DNA from: JACVRW01 sp963819115
GTDB taxonomy: Bacteria > Actinomycetota > Thermoleophilia > Solirubrobacterales > Thermoleophilaceae
Reading direction: 5' to 3'
Assembly (NCBI GenBank): GCA_963819115.1
Contig: CAWFUR010000012.1
Coordinates: forward strand, 124,001 to 188,000
DNA: 64,000 bases
The notes under the pieces: model-generated
What the model saw: the letters and a program-made list of their open reading frames with translations, nothing else
What the model was told of the DNA's origin: nothing
Databases searched by the model: none
Translations under genes and position numbers: made by a program
Shown: positions 31,449 to 40,102 of the stretch, in pieces
Position numbering within the stretch: the first letter of the stretch is position 1
Layout of the letters: each line of letters opens with the position of its first letter

Positions 31449-31859
31449 TTACGTCTCCGGCTGGGCACCGACGATGGCCTTCATCGCCCGTTCGGTGTTC
31501 GGGTGGAACTCAAGGCGAGCTGCCTTTCCGCCAACGCACCTGTAGGCGACGATCCAAGCCTGCGTGGCAGGCGCGCCGCTGGCTCGTCCGCGGCCGCCCG
31601 AGTGTAGGACTGCAAGTACCCAATCCCCGGCGTCGGTCAGCTCATCCGTCTCGGCCCAGTAATCGTCGAACGACTCAACCCAGTCCATGAACCACGAGAC
31701 AACAGCCTCACGTCCCCGGAAGAGCCCCGCGTCGGGATAGACCTCCGGGTCGACCCAGAGTTCGACATCGGGATCGAGTGCCTCGATGGAGCTCTCGTAG
31801 TCGCCGTCGTTGTAGGCGTCCAGCAGACGACGGACGGTCTCTACGTTCTCACGCGACAT
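31449..31859 (-). CDS. NTF2/SnoaL-like protein 1
   Basis: A 136-residue cone-shaped alpha+beta-barrel (NTF2-like) protein. It starts MSRENVETVRRLLDAYNDGDYE, followed by LDPDVELW and YPDAGLFRGREAVVSWF, a standard SnoaL_2 pattern. ATG 31859 was chosen because all three paralogues in this region begin MS/AxENVE there; an upstream in-frame ATG would add ten unlike residues. Such proteins may be small isomerases, hydrolases or ligand carriers; no catalytic set can be assigned. Confidence 0.85.
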   Translation of the reverse strand: MSRENVETVRRLLDAYNDGDYESSIEALDPDVELWVDPEVYPDAGLFRGREAVVSWFMDWVESFDDYWAETDELTDAGDWVLAVLHSGGRGRASGAPATQAWIVAYRCVGGKAARLEFHPNTERAMKAIVGAQPET

Positions 31860-32302
31860 CCGGCTGAGAGTATCCTCGCAACTACGCACCGTCAGCCCGT
31901 CAGTCCGGCTGCGTCGAGGGCTTCGTCGCGGTCGAGGTAGCCCCTTACCTCGACCATTTCTGTTTGCCGCACCTCACGATCACGGCCGTGTCGTTCCGTA
32001 CATCGAGATCGCCCTGGCGCGCTCACGACCATTCGCTCCGAGAGGCGGGCGGGTCACTATCCCGGCTCACGGCTGCCCTTTGGCAGTTGAGGCCGCTTAC
32101 GCACTCGTCGCCCGACCGGCTCGATCAGGCCTGTGGTGAGAACCTCAAGGTCGACTTGAGGGTTCGCAGGTCGTCCCGACCTCCCCGTCCCGCTGTTGCC
32201 CGTATTTTCGCGTCGCCCCTGGAATTTGGGCTTTTCGTTGTCCAATCGCTAAGCCGGCTGAACGGGCGCTATGAGATCGGCGAAACGGGATACTGCCGGG
32301 CC
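31860..32302. repeat. Gene-free stretch with hairpin and repeat copy B
   Basis: No convincing gene. GTCGAGGTA (31931-31939) and TACCTCGAC (31946-31954) form a 9-bp hairpin with a 6-nt loop, followed by ATTTCTGTTT, so it may terminate rightward transcription. From 32155 CTTGAGGGTTCGCAGGTCG and TCCCGACCTCCCCG repeat the tRNA-Ser-end-like segment seen at 31.2 and 33.4 kb, without a clear downstream palindrome. Confidence 0.5.
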
Positions 32303-32698
32303 ATGGCCGGGGAGAACGTCGAGATCGCCAGGCGCGCCTATGCCGCTTTCAACCGGCGCGACTTTGACGCTGCCCTGGAGGGTCTCGATCCCGATGTCGA
32401 GTGGCACCAGATAACGCAGTTCCCCGATCGGGCCGTCTATCGCGGGCGCGAGGACATGAGGGACCGCTTCTGGAACGAGCAGCTAATCGAGCAGTTTGGA
32501 GATTTCCGGATCGACGTTGAGGAGTTCGTTGACGCGGGCGATCACGTCGTGATGCTTGGGCACATCGTTGGTCACGGAACGGCGAGCGGCGTTCCCATCC
32601 GCCTTCGGGTCGTCCAAATCCTCGAGCTGCGCGACGGAAAGGTCATCCGCGCGTACGACGTCGCCGGGCCTGCCCTCGACGCCACGCCGTCGGAGTAG
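32303..32698 (+). CDS. NTF2/SnoaL-like protein 2
   Basis: A 131-residue NTF2-like protein, opposite in orientation to its two neighbours of the same family. It begins MAGENVEIARRAYAAFNRRD, then LDPDVEWHQITQFPDRAVYRG, and VVMLGHIVGHGTASG near residue 85. The start is the ATG that gives the family's N-terminus. It lies between repeat copies B and C. Function unknown; possibly detoxification or polyketide-type isomerisation, without specific support. Confidence 0.85.
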   Translation: MAGENVEIARRAYAAFNRRDFDAALEGLDPDVEWHQITQFPDRAVYRGREDMRDRFWNEQLIEQFGDFRIDVEEFVDAGDHVVMLGHIVGHGTASGVPIRLRVVQILELRDGKVIRAYDVAGPALDATPSE

Positions 32699-32775
32699 GC
32701 CCGCCGACCGCCCCTTCGCGCGAAGAGCGCTATCGCGTGCGCCGTGGGAAGTACCGCTGCTCGTCCAGAGCGACG

Positions 32776-33177
32776 CTACTTCTCTGCGCCGGCGTCCCGG
32801 AGGGCCTGTTCTTGGGACAGATAGCTCGCAGCCTTGAAGATCTTGCCATCGCGCATCTCATGCAAGGTGGCTCCGGGCTGGTCGATCGCGATGTCGCTGT
32901 CTCGGCCCCGCACGATCAGTCGGTAGAGAACCAAGACACGGTCACCGAGGTCGCGGAACTCGGGATCCTCAGCGCGCACTTCAGCGAAGCTCTCGAGTAG
33001 GTCGTCGTGGTAGGCCCTCATCTCGGCGTGGCCTCGATAGACCGTTTTCTCGACCGCGGCCGCCATCGCCGGTCTCCACTCGCCGTCCCGGTCCCAGTTC
33101 TCAATGGTTCGCTCCCAGTCCCTCGCATTGAAGGCCTCAATGTTCTGGCGAACGACCTCGACGTTCTCCTGCGACAT
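32776..33177 (-). CDS. NTF2/SnoaL-like protein 3
   Basis: A 133-residue NTF2-like protein beginning MSQENVEVVRQNIEAFNARD, with WDRDGEWRPAM and KTVYRGHAEMRAYHDDLL. It is the third of this family within 1.8 kb. The three are clearly different (roughly a third identical by eye), so this is an old family expansion or repeated acquisition, not recent duplication. No catalytic assignment is possible. Confidence 0.85.
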   Translation of the reverse strand: MSQENVEVVRQNIEAFNARDWERTIENWDRDGEWRPAMAAAVEKTVYRGHAEMRAYHDDLLESFAEVRAEDPEFRDLGDRVLVLYRLIVRGRDSDIAIDQPGATLHEMRDGKIFKAASYLSQEQALRDAGAEK

Positions 33178-33515
33178 CTCCCGCGCAGTATCTCGCGATT
33201 CACCGCGGCTTCCATGCTTCGCGTGTTTCGGGGGACGCGCTCGCTCCTCCTTCGCGCGAGAAGCGCTAGTCGCGGCCGGGTCAGCGTCGGTATAGACACT
33301 CGGTGGCCCGGCGTCGTGTTTCTCGCCCGACCGGGTCCATGAGGAGCTCGACTAGAGACTTAAGTTCGAGTGGAGAGTTCGCACGTTGTCCGGATCTCCC
33401 CGTTCTCACGCCTGCAAACCGGCGCCTGGGGGGTGTCCTCGGTCGCTCGCGTGCGTTCGCACGCGTCGCTCCCTGCGTCCGCCCCCAGGCTTGGTTTTCG
33501 GCGCGAGTCCCGTGC
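33178..33515. repeat. Gene-free stretch with tRNA-Ser-end/palindrome repeat (copy C)
   Basis: No convincing gene. GAGAGTTCGCACG and TCTCCCCG (33371-33405) mirror the tRNA-Ser end. Then CGCCTGCAAACCGGCGCCTGG leads into an outer stem GCCTGGGGG (33424-33432)/CCCCCAGGC (33482-33490) and an inner stem GCGTGCG (33449-33455)/CGCACGC (33458-33464). TTGGTTTTCGG follows. The core GTCCTCGGTCGCTCGC is identical to that beside tRNA-Ser. Confidence 0.6.
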
Positions 33516-34049
33516 TCATCCGCCCTGGGGCCGCCCGATCACGCAGACCGCGGGGACCGGGCGCAGGTCCTCGACCAGCACCCTGTCGACGGAGAATCCT
33601 CCCTGGCGTAGCCGGTCGGCCAGCTCGTTTCCGAGGTCCCGGACTCGCTCCGGCGCGGAGTGGCGCGCGTCCCAGAAGATGTAGACGGCCCCATCCCGGG
33701 CGAGGTGCTCGCGGACGGCACCGAGCGCCGCCCCCGGCTGCAGCCAGAAAGGAGCGACGTTGAACGCGAAGACCTTGTCGAAGCGGCGATCGCCGAAGTC
33801 CGCGTCCTCCAGCGCGATCGCCTCGAGCACAGCCTGGCCCGCGTCGACGTGCTCGCGGTTCCTCCGGGTGGCTATCTCGATCATCTTGGGCGAGCGGTCG
33901 ATCGCGGTGATCGTTCCCGTCGTCAGCCTCTCGCAGACCAGGGAGACCGCGACGCCGTGGCCGCAGCCGAGTTCGAGCAGGCGGTCTGCCGGGCGGACCT
34001 CGAGAGTGTCGACCGCCCAGACGAACCGCTCAGATGCCTTGCCCGCCAT
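33516..34049 (-). CDS. Class I SAM-dependent methyltransferase 2
   Basis: A 177-residue methyltransferase. LLELGCGHGVAVSLVCERL is motif I, TITAIDRSPKMIEIATRRN motif II with the ribose-binding Asp, and FDKVFAFNVAPFW the post-I region. A C-terminal ending such as FSVDRVLVEDLRPVPAVCVIGRP is seen in small UbiE-like methyltransferases. ATG 34049 gives the expected short N-terminus. Substrate unknown. It is divergent from the DHFR-family pair. Confidence 0.87.
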   Translation of the reverse strand: MAGKASERFVWAVDTLEVRPADRLLELGCGHGVAVSLVCERLTTGTITAIDRSPKMIEIATRRNREHVDAGQAVLEAIALEDADFGDRRFDKVFAFNVAPFWLQPGAALGAVREHLARDGAVYIFWDARHSAPERVRDLGNELADRLRQGGFSVDRVLVEDLRPVPAVCVIGRPQGG

Positions 34050-34133
34050 GCCCCAGCAATAGCATCACGCGCTCGTGAAGCCCACTCCGCCGCCGGGCGA
34101 TGAATTCAAGCCAGGGGGTAGGTCTCTACCGAT

Positions 34134-34687
34134 ATGAGCGATAGAAAAGTAGTTCTCAAGATGGTCATGTCCCTCGACGGTTTTGTCACCAGCCCCGACG
34201 GGACCCATGAATGGATGTTCGAGTGGTTCGGCGACGACTCGGGTGGGTGGAACCTCCGAGCGCTCGAGGAGGCCGGCGTCCACGCGATGGGGCGCCGCAG
34301 CTACGAGATCATGGGGCCGCACTGGGCCGCGTCCGAGGGGCCGATTGCAACCGCGATGAACGAGAAGCCGAAGGCTGTCTTCTCCCACACTCTCGAGAAG
34401 GCGGAATGGGGACCGGCCGAGATCTTCGGCGGGGACCTGCGCGCGGAGATCGCGGATCTGAAGGCTCGGGACGACGAAGGGACGGTCCTGATCCACGGCG
34501 GCCCCGACTTCGCCAAGTCGGTGACCCGCCTGGGCCTCGTCGACGAATACCAGCTGACGACGGTGCCGATTGCGATCGGCGCGGGGCACAGCCCGTTCGC
34601 CGAGCTGGACGAGCACCTGAAGCTGGACGTCGTCGAAGAGGAGCGCTTCCGGAGCGGAGCCCTCGCGCAGATCCTGGTGCCGAAGCG

Positions 34688-34691
<4 letters not shown>
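34134..34691 (+). CDS. Dihydrofolate reductase family protein (RibD C-terminal type) 1
   Basis: A 185-residue protein with the RibD-C/DHFR-like fold. KMVMSLDGFVTSPDGTHEW is the typical start, then HAMGRRSYEIMGPHW, VLIHGGPDFAKSVTRLGLVDEY with the glycine-rich NADPH-binding part, and VPIAIGAGHSPF. These stand-alone proteins reduce small substrates with NADPH, but few have known functions; some confer drug tolerance when copied. It is followed by a second member through a TTGA overlap. Confidence 0.88.
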
Positions 34692-35247
<556 letters not shown>

Positions 35248-35251
<4 letters not shown>

Positions 35252-35451
35252 GAGTCGCGCGGCGTGATCCGGTAGAGCGAAACCACCTCGGCCTGATGGG
35301 CCTCAGGGTGGACGACGTAGGCGCTCGGACCGCCGCCGAACCAGCCGGCGCTCTCGTTGTCGCCCACGAACACCCCGGGATGGTGCTGCCCGTTTCCGTC
35401 CTCGACCCAGACCGGCTGGCCCTCTGTGAATCCGTGGGGAGTGTCGTTCAT
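35248..35451 (-). CDS. Small hypothetical protein (67 aa)
   Basis: A short protein starting MNDTPHGFTEGQPVWVEDGN, with HPGVFVGDNESAGWFGGGPSAYVVHP; it looks like a small SH3-like or KOW-like beta barrel. The ATG at 35451 was chosen because the codons before it are less protein-like. It follows, in the same direction, 4 nt after the stop of the alpha/beta hydrolase gene, and overlaps the DHFR-family gene tail-to-tail by 4 nt. Family not recognised. Confidence 0.6.
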
Positions 35452-35455
35452 CGGC

Positions 35456-36277
35456 TCAGCGTAGATCGTCGAGAAACGCCACGATCTCTCGCGCGCACCG
35501 GGCGGGCTCATCGTCGTAGAGGAAGTGACTGGCGTTCTCCAGGATGACCACCTTTGAATCCGGGATCTCCCGGTCGAACCGGTGTGCCGCGGCTACCGGG
35601 ACCACCGGGTCGTTCGCCCCCCAGAGGATCAGCGCCGGGACACCCATCGCCTCCAGCTGTCCCTCGTAGGGCTTCAGCTTCTCGAAGTTGCCGGAGCGGT
35701 AGAGCTCGAGCATGCCCTGGCGTCCCGCCGGAGACGTGAAGGCCTTCCAGTACTCGTCCATCGCGTCATCGGGGATGCGCCCGCCCTGGTCCCTCATCAT
35801 GGTGGCGAAGGCCTGCTTGGTCAGGTTGTCGACGAGCTGTTCGCCCTGGCCCGGCGTGCGCAGCGCCTGCGCCATCACGTGCCACTCCGTGTCGGCGAAG
35901 AACCCGGTGTTGCTCAGGATCAGCGTCGAGACGGCGTCCGGGTGGTCGCAGGCCCAGCGCAGGCCGATCAGGCCTCCCCAGTCGTGGAGTCCGAGCACCA
36001 CACGTCTCAGCCCCAGGGCTTGGCGGAAGGTCTCGAGAGCGCTCACGTGGCGCTCCCACGTCCCTGGCGGATCGGGCGCGGAGTCCCCGTAGCCGCTGAG
36101 GTCCGGGGCGATCGCCCTGCGACCGCTCGCGGCAAGCGCCGCGACCACCGGAGTCCACATGTAGGAGCTCTGGGGGAAGCCGTGGATCAGGAGAACGGGA
36201 TCGCCCCTCTCCGCGGTCTGGGGGACAGCCTCGCGGTAGGCGATCGGCCCTTCGCGCTTGAGCTCGACCTCTGGCAT
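35456..36277 (-). CDS. Alpha/beta hydrolase (haloalkane dehalogenase/epoxide hydrolase-like)
   Basis: A 273-residue hydrolase. The oxyanion motif is LLIHGFPQSSYMW, the nucleophile elbow LGLHDWGGLIGLRWA has Asp as nucleophile, the acid is probably in WGANDPVVP, and the catalytic His in ENASHFLYDD. An Asp nucleophile points to C-halogen, epoxide or fluoroacetate hydrolysis rather than ester cleavage. ATG 36277 puts the fold start at the usual place and overlaps the start of the divergent gene. Substrate unknown. Confidence 0.88.
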   Translation of the reverse strand: MPEVELKREGPIAYREAVPQTAERGDPVLLIHGFPQSSYMWTPVVAALAASGRRAIAPDLSGYGDSAPDPPGTWERHVSALETFRQALGLRRVVLGLHDWGGLIGLRWACDHPDAVSTLILSNTGFFADTEWHVMAQALRTPGQGEQLVDNLTKQAFATMMRDQGGRIPDDAMDEYWKAFTSPAGRQGMLELYRSGNFEKLKPYEGQLEAMGVPALILWGANDPVVPVAAAHRFDREIPDSKVVILENASHFLYDDEPARCAREIVAFLDDLR

Positions 36278-36656
36278 GAACGCGAGCGTATTCAACGGGT
36301 TGGCGTCCACCGGGAACGAACCTCGGCGCCTTCCTGACCCCGAGCTCGACGAGGTGACCTTCAACGCCGAGACGCACGGGTTGGGCGACGCGATCGACGC
36401 AGCCTGGACCGCGGGAGACGGTGAGGAGTGCAACCGCCTGGAGATCCGCCTGTGGCTTGACGGGCCGGATGCACCGGAGGGGCGGGTGAGCGGCCCGGCG
36501 CGGGAGCTTGCGCTCGAGATGAACCGCATGAAGATCCGGCGCAGCATCGAGCTGGCCGAGCGGCTCCCGAACGGCTCCTACCGCGCGCTCCCCGGCCGCG
36601 CGCACCTTCCGTACCTCGAGGCCGCGGACGAGGTCGCCGCGCTGCTCATCCCCTGA
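36276..36656 (+). CDS. Hypothetical protein
   Basis: A frame of about 126 residues that I do not recognise. The convincing part begins around LPDPELDEVTFNAETHGLGD and continues with WLDGPDAPEGRV, ELALEMNRMKIRRSIELAERLP and LPYLEAADEVAALLIP, with good GC-rich codon use and helical character. The start is uncertain: ATG 36276 shares bases with the divergent hydrolase start, and a later start would leave room for a promoter. It ends overlapping the convergent transporter gene by 11 nt. Confidence 0.5.
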   Translation: MNASVFNGLASTGNEPRRLPDPELDEVTFNAETHGLGDAIDAAWTAGDGEECNRLEIRLWLDGPDAPEGRVSGPARELALEMNRMKIRRSIELAERLPNGSYRALPGRAHLPYLEAADEVAALLIP

Positions 36657-37527
36657 CCTTGGCCGAGGGTCGGTCGGGGTTCACAAAAGCCGTGACGGTG
36701 GGCGATGACATGAGTGCCAGCGCGCCGCCGATCACGACCACGAGCGCACCGCAGACGGCGGCGGAGCGCGCCGGCGAGCCGGTCCAGGTCTCTCCCACGA
36801 GCAGTGGCGCGACGAGCACCGGGAGTGCCACCTGGACCACGAAAACCACCGGGGCCACGCGAGCGGCGCCGCGGCTCTGGAGCGCCGTCATCTCGCCGAT
36901 CAACGCCAGGCCGGAAGCGAGGCCGGTGGCGGCGGCCCACGCGAGCGCGGCGGCCCAGAGGTGACCTCCGAGGGCATCGGCCACATATTTGGTGGATAGT
37001 CCGCTCCACGCGAACCCCGCGCCGGCGCCGAGCGCGGCCACGCGCCCGTCGATCGCCCCCCGCCGGGCGGACAGGAACGGGCCCACGGCCACCAGCGCGA
37101 TCAGGGTGAGCACCGCGACCGTGGCCCCGGCGGCGGCATGCGCGGTCTCGGTGGTGGGCACCAGCGCCGCCAGGGCTCCAACGCCGGCGATGATCGCCGC
37201 GACGGCCGCGATCTCGCGCCGGCCCACGCGCTCGTGCCGGTCACGCGCGGCGATCACCAGGAGGAGCACCAGGCCGAATGCGAGTGCCGGCTGCACCACG
37301 GTGAGCGGCGCGAGCAGCAGCGCCGCCGTCTGGAGCGGCCAGCCGAGGATCGTTAGGAGCGTTCCGGCAAGCCAGAGCGGGCGGTGCAGGAGCCCGGTCA
37401 CGAGAGAGAGGCGCATCCCGTGCTCCGGGGGAGAGACCCTGGCCTCGATCGCCTGTAGGGCGATGCCGAGGTTGTACATCGTCGACGCGGCACAGGCGGC
37501 GGTCACGCCGAGCAGCAGGGAGGACAC
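36646..37527 (-). CDS. DMT-superfamily (EamA/NIPA-like) membrane transporter
   Basis: A 293-residue polytopic protein with about nine or ten helices in two similar halves. The N-terminal MSSLLLGVTAACAASTMYNLGIALQ and the segment LTVVQPALAFGLVLLLVIAARDR resemble DMT transporters of the NIPA/EamA type. The substrate is not predictable; magnesium has been proposed for NIPA relatives and metabolites for EamA. It is divergent from the deacetylase gene across about 95 nt. Confidence 0.8.
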   Translation of the reverse strand: MSSLLLGVTAACAASTMYNLGIALQAIEARVSPPEHGMRLSLVTGLLHRPLWLAGTLLTILGWPLQTAALLLAPLTVVQPALAFGLVLLLVIAARDRHERVGRREIAAVAAIIAGVGALAALVPTTETAHAAAGATVAVLTLIALVAVGPFLSARRGAIDGRVAALGAGAGFAWSGLSTKYVADALGGHLWAAALAWAAATGLASGLALIGEMTALQSRGAARVAPVVFVVQVALPVLVAPLLVGETWTGSPARSAAVCGALVVVIGGALALMSSPTVTAFVNPDRPSAKVRG

Positions 37528-37622
37528 GGTCCTGGCTGAGAGTAGCTCTGGAAACCCCTCATCCCGGCGGCGTCGACCGCACGTTCAGACTCCGGTCAGG
37601 TCCGCCTCCTACTGTCGGCCAC

Positions 37623-38345
37623 ATGGTGCTCCAGACACCGACGAGGCTGGTCTGGAACCCACTCGCCGCCGCGCTAGGAGCCGCCGCCGCAACGGCCCAC
37701 GTCCTCCCGGCAGCGGCCCAGCCGATCCCCGCGCTGCGGCGGCCCCTCGGCATCGAGAGCGAGACGCTCGGCGGGGCCGGCGTGGCGCTCACCTTCGACG
37801 ACGGACCGCATCCCCGCGGCACTCCCGCGATCCTGGAGCAGCTCGGTCGCGCGGGAGCGCACGCAACCTTCTTCCTCGTGGGCGAGCAGGTGGTGCGCTG
37901 GCCGGCGGTCGCCGCCGAGATCGTGGCTGCCGGCCACACCATCGGCTTCCACGGCGACCGGCACCGCAACCTCCTGCGGCTCACCCCGCGCCAGACGGCG
38001 GACGATCTCCGGTGCGGCTGGCAGCGAGTGGCGGAGGCCACCGGCTCGGCGCCGGTCCTCTACAGACCGCCCTTCGGGGTCCTGAGCGCGGCGGCGCTCG
38101 GGCTCTCGCGCGCCTGGGGATGGCGCACGGTCCTGTGGACGAGCTGGGGGCGTGACTGGGAGGAGCGCGCCACCTCAGCGTCGATTGCCGCGCGTCTCGC
38201 CGCCGGGGTCAGGCCCGGCGCGGTGCTTCTCCTCCACGACGCCGATCACTACTCGGCGCCCGCCTCGTGGATGCGCACCGCCGCCGCACTGCCCCGGGTC
38301 CTCGAAGCTGTGGACGGGCGGGAGCTCATGCCCGTACGCCTGTGA
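37623..38345 (+). CDS. Polysaccharide deacetylase (NodB domain)
   Basis: A 240-residue secreted or anchored deacetylase acting on N- or O-acetylated glycans. An N-terminal hydrophobic segment (about 10-32) is followed by the NodB motifs: VALTFDDGPHP (catalytic and metal Asp), GFHGDRHRNL (metal His pair), RPPFG and, near the end, LLLHDADHYS. It is first in a rightward operon and overlaps the glycosyltransferase gene as GTGA. Likely modifies the glycan made by that enzyme. Confidence 0.9.
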   Translation: MVLQTPTRLVWNPLAAALGAAAATAHVLPAAAQPIPALRRPLGIESETLGGAGVALTFDDGPHPRGTPAILEQLGRAGAHATFFLVGEQVVRWPAVAAEIVAAGHTIGFHGDRHRNLLRLTPRQTADDLRCGWQRVAEATGSAPVLYRPPFGVLSAAALGLSRAWGWRTVLWTSWGRDWEERATSASIAARLAAGVRPGAVLLLHDADHYSAPASWMRTAAALPRVLEAVDGRELMPVRL

Positions 38346-40102
38346 GCCGGCCACGGCGGGTGCTGATCTTCTCGGCCGACATCGGCGAGGGGCACGCGAC
38401 CGCGGCGCGAGCTCTCGCCCGGGCGTTGAGAGCGACGGGCGCGGAGGTCCATATCCGCGAGGACCTGGCGTCGCTCGGCAGGCTCAACCGGCTCGTCCTC
38501 CGCGACGGCTCACGGGTGCTCTTCCGGTGGGCACCGTGGATCTACGACCTCCACTACCGCAGTCTCGTGCGCTCGCGCCTGGCCCGCGGCATGGCCGCCG
38601 GCTCCCTCGCACGCCTGGGGCAGCGGCCGCTCCTGAGAATGGTGCGAGAGCTCGAACCCGACGTGATCGTGTCGACCTACCCGGCAGTAACGGTCGTGCT
38701 GGGCAAGCTGCGGCACCGGGGCAAGCTGGCGATCCCGGTGGTCGCCACGATCACGGACCTCGCCGGCCTCTTCTTCTGGGCCCATCCGGGCATCGACCTG
38801 CACCTGACCTCGTGGGAGGAGTCACTCGCGGAGGTGAGGAAGGTGGCCGGCGACGCAGAGGTCCGCCACGTCGGCGCGCTCACATCGAGCGAGTTCTTCA
38901 CGACGCGCACGAGAGAGGCCGCCCGCCGCGACCTGTCGCTGCCCCTCCGGCGGCCGGTGATCGTCGTATCGGGCGGTGGTTGGGGCATCGGGCACCTCGG
39001 GGAGGCCGTGGCCACGGCTTGCGCCGTCCCCGCGGCGTTCGTGGTCTGCGTCGCGGGCCGCAACCAGCGCGTGCGTGCCGGGCTCGAGGCGGCCTTCGCC
39101 GACGATCCGAACGTCCGCATCCTCGGCTTCAGTGACCGCATGAGCGATCTGCTCACCGCGGCAGACGTGCTGGTACACGCCACGGGCGGGGTCACGTGCC
39201 TGGAGGCCGGCCTGCGCGGCTGCCCGGTGGTGATTCACGGCTTCTCGTCCGGTCATGTGCGCCACAATGCAGAGGCGCTGTCGTCGCGCGGCCTCGCTCG
39301 CCGGGCACGGACCACGCGCGAACTGGGGGACGCGCTTCGTGAGCTGGTGGACACGCCGGCCCTCGTGGCGTCCAGCCCGGCCCGGGCGGACGCGGCCGAG
39401 CTGGTGCTGGCTGCGCGACCCGTACCCCGGCCGCCGGGCGGCGCGCGCGCACCCCGGGCCCGCCGGAGGGTGGCCGTGGCGGTCGCGTCCGCCGGAGTGG
39501 CCCTGTCCACGAGTCCGGCCTTCTCGCTCGCGGCGCGCGGCCTCGACCTCGACCCGCTCACACACGTCCCGACCTCCCGGCCGCAGGTCGCGCTGGTGGT
39601 GGATGCCCCGGTGTCCGACATCTCGCAGGTGGCGGCCGAGCTGCGCAGGCAGGGCGCCACCGCCTCCTTCGGCGTATCGAGCGCTCCCAGCCCGCGCGTC
39701 ACCAACGCCGCCGCGCATGGCGGGCTCGAGCTGATGCCCTCGCTGCCTGGAGGGGAGCCGGTTCGGTGGCTTTCCACCGGCAGGCGCCTGAGCCGGATGC
39801 GCGACGCACTCGGCCTGCCCCGCCGCTTTCGCTATCTCCTGCCGCCCAGCGACATCACCCTCGGTGAGTACCTGCTCGCTCGAAAGGGAGGCGGGCAGGC
39901 CACGGCCCCCCGGCTGACCATCTCCTCGGTCACGGCCCTGCGCTCCAGGTCGGTCAGCCGGGGCGACGTGATCGCTCTGAGGCTCGCCGGCCCGCCCGCG
40001 GGCGTCGCGCGGGAGGTCGACTCGATGATCGTGCGGCTCCGGACCCTGGGCCTCGAGCCGAGCTCCGTGGCCGCGCTCACCCGTTCCGCGAGCAACGGGT
40101 GA
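38342..40102 (+). CDS. Glycosyltransferase (MGDG-synthase-like) fused to degenerate NodB domain
   Basis: A 586-residue fusion. Residues 1-360 are a GT-B enzyme of the MGDG synthase/MurG-like group: LIFSADIGEGHATAARAL at the N-terminus, then VIVVSGGGWGIGHLGEAV, and VHATGGVTCLEAGLRGCPVV, which binds the nucleotide sugar. Residues about 377-397 form a membrane helix. Residues about 413-586 resemble a NodB deacetylase (PQVALVVDAPVSD, FRYLLPPSD), but the DD pair and metal His motif are missing, so it should be inactive. GTG 38342 overlaps the deacetylase stop. Likely makes a glycolipid. Confidence 0.82.
   Translation: MSRPRRVLIFSADIGEGHATAARALARALRATGAEVHIREDLASLGRLNRLVLRDGSRVLFRWAPWIYDLHYRSLVRSRLARGMAAGSLARLGQRPLLRMVRELEPDVIVSTYPAVTVVLGKLRHRGKLAIPVVATITDLAGLFFWAHPGIDLHLTSWEESLAEVRKVAGDAEVRHVGALTSSEFFTTRTREAARRDLSLPLRRPVIVVSGGGWGIGHLGEAVATACAVPAAFVVCVAGRNQRVRAGLEAAFADDPNVRILGFSDRMSDLLTAADVLVHATGGVTCLEAGLRGCPVVIHGFSSGHVRHNAEALSSRGLARRARTTRELGDALRELVDTPALVASSPARADAAELVLAARPVPRPPGGARAPRARRRVAVAVASAGVALSTSPAFSLAARGLDLDPLTHVPTSRPQVALVVDAPVSDISQVAAELRRQGATASFGVSSAPSPRVTNAAAHGGLELMPSLPGGEPVRWLSTGRRLSRMRDALGLPRRFRYLLPPSDITLGEYLLARKGGGQATAPRLTISSVTALRSRSVSRGDVIALRLAGPPAGVAREVDSMIVRLRTLGLEPSSVAALTRSASNG

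Noticed and set aside
31174..31545. Possible protein over repeat copy A, and similar frames over copy C
   Set aside because: The translations resemble each other only because the DNA repeat is shared; stems covary without preserving codons.
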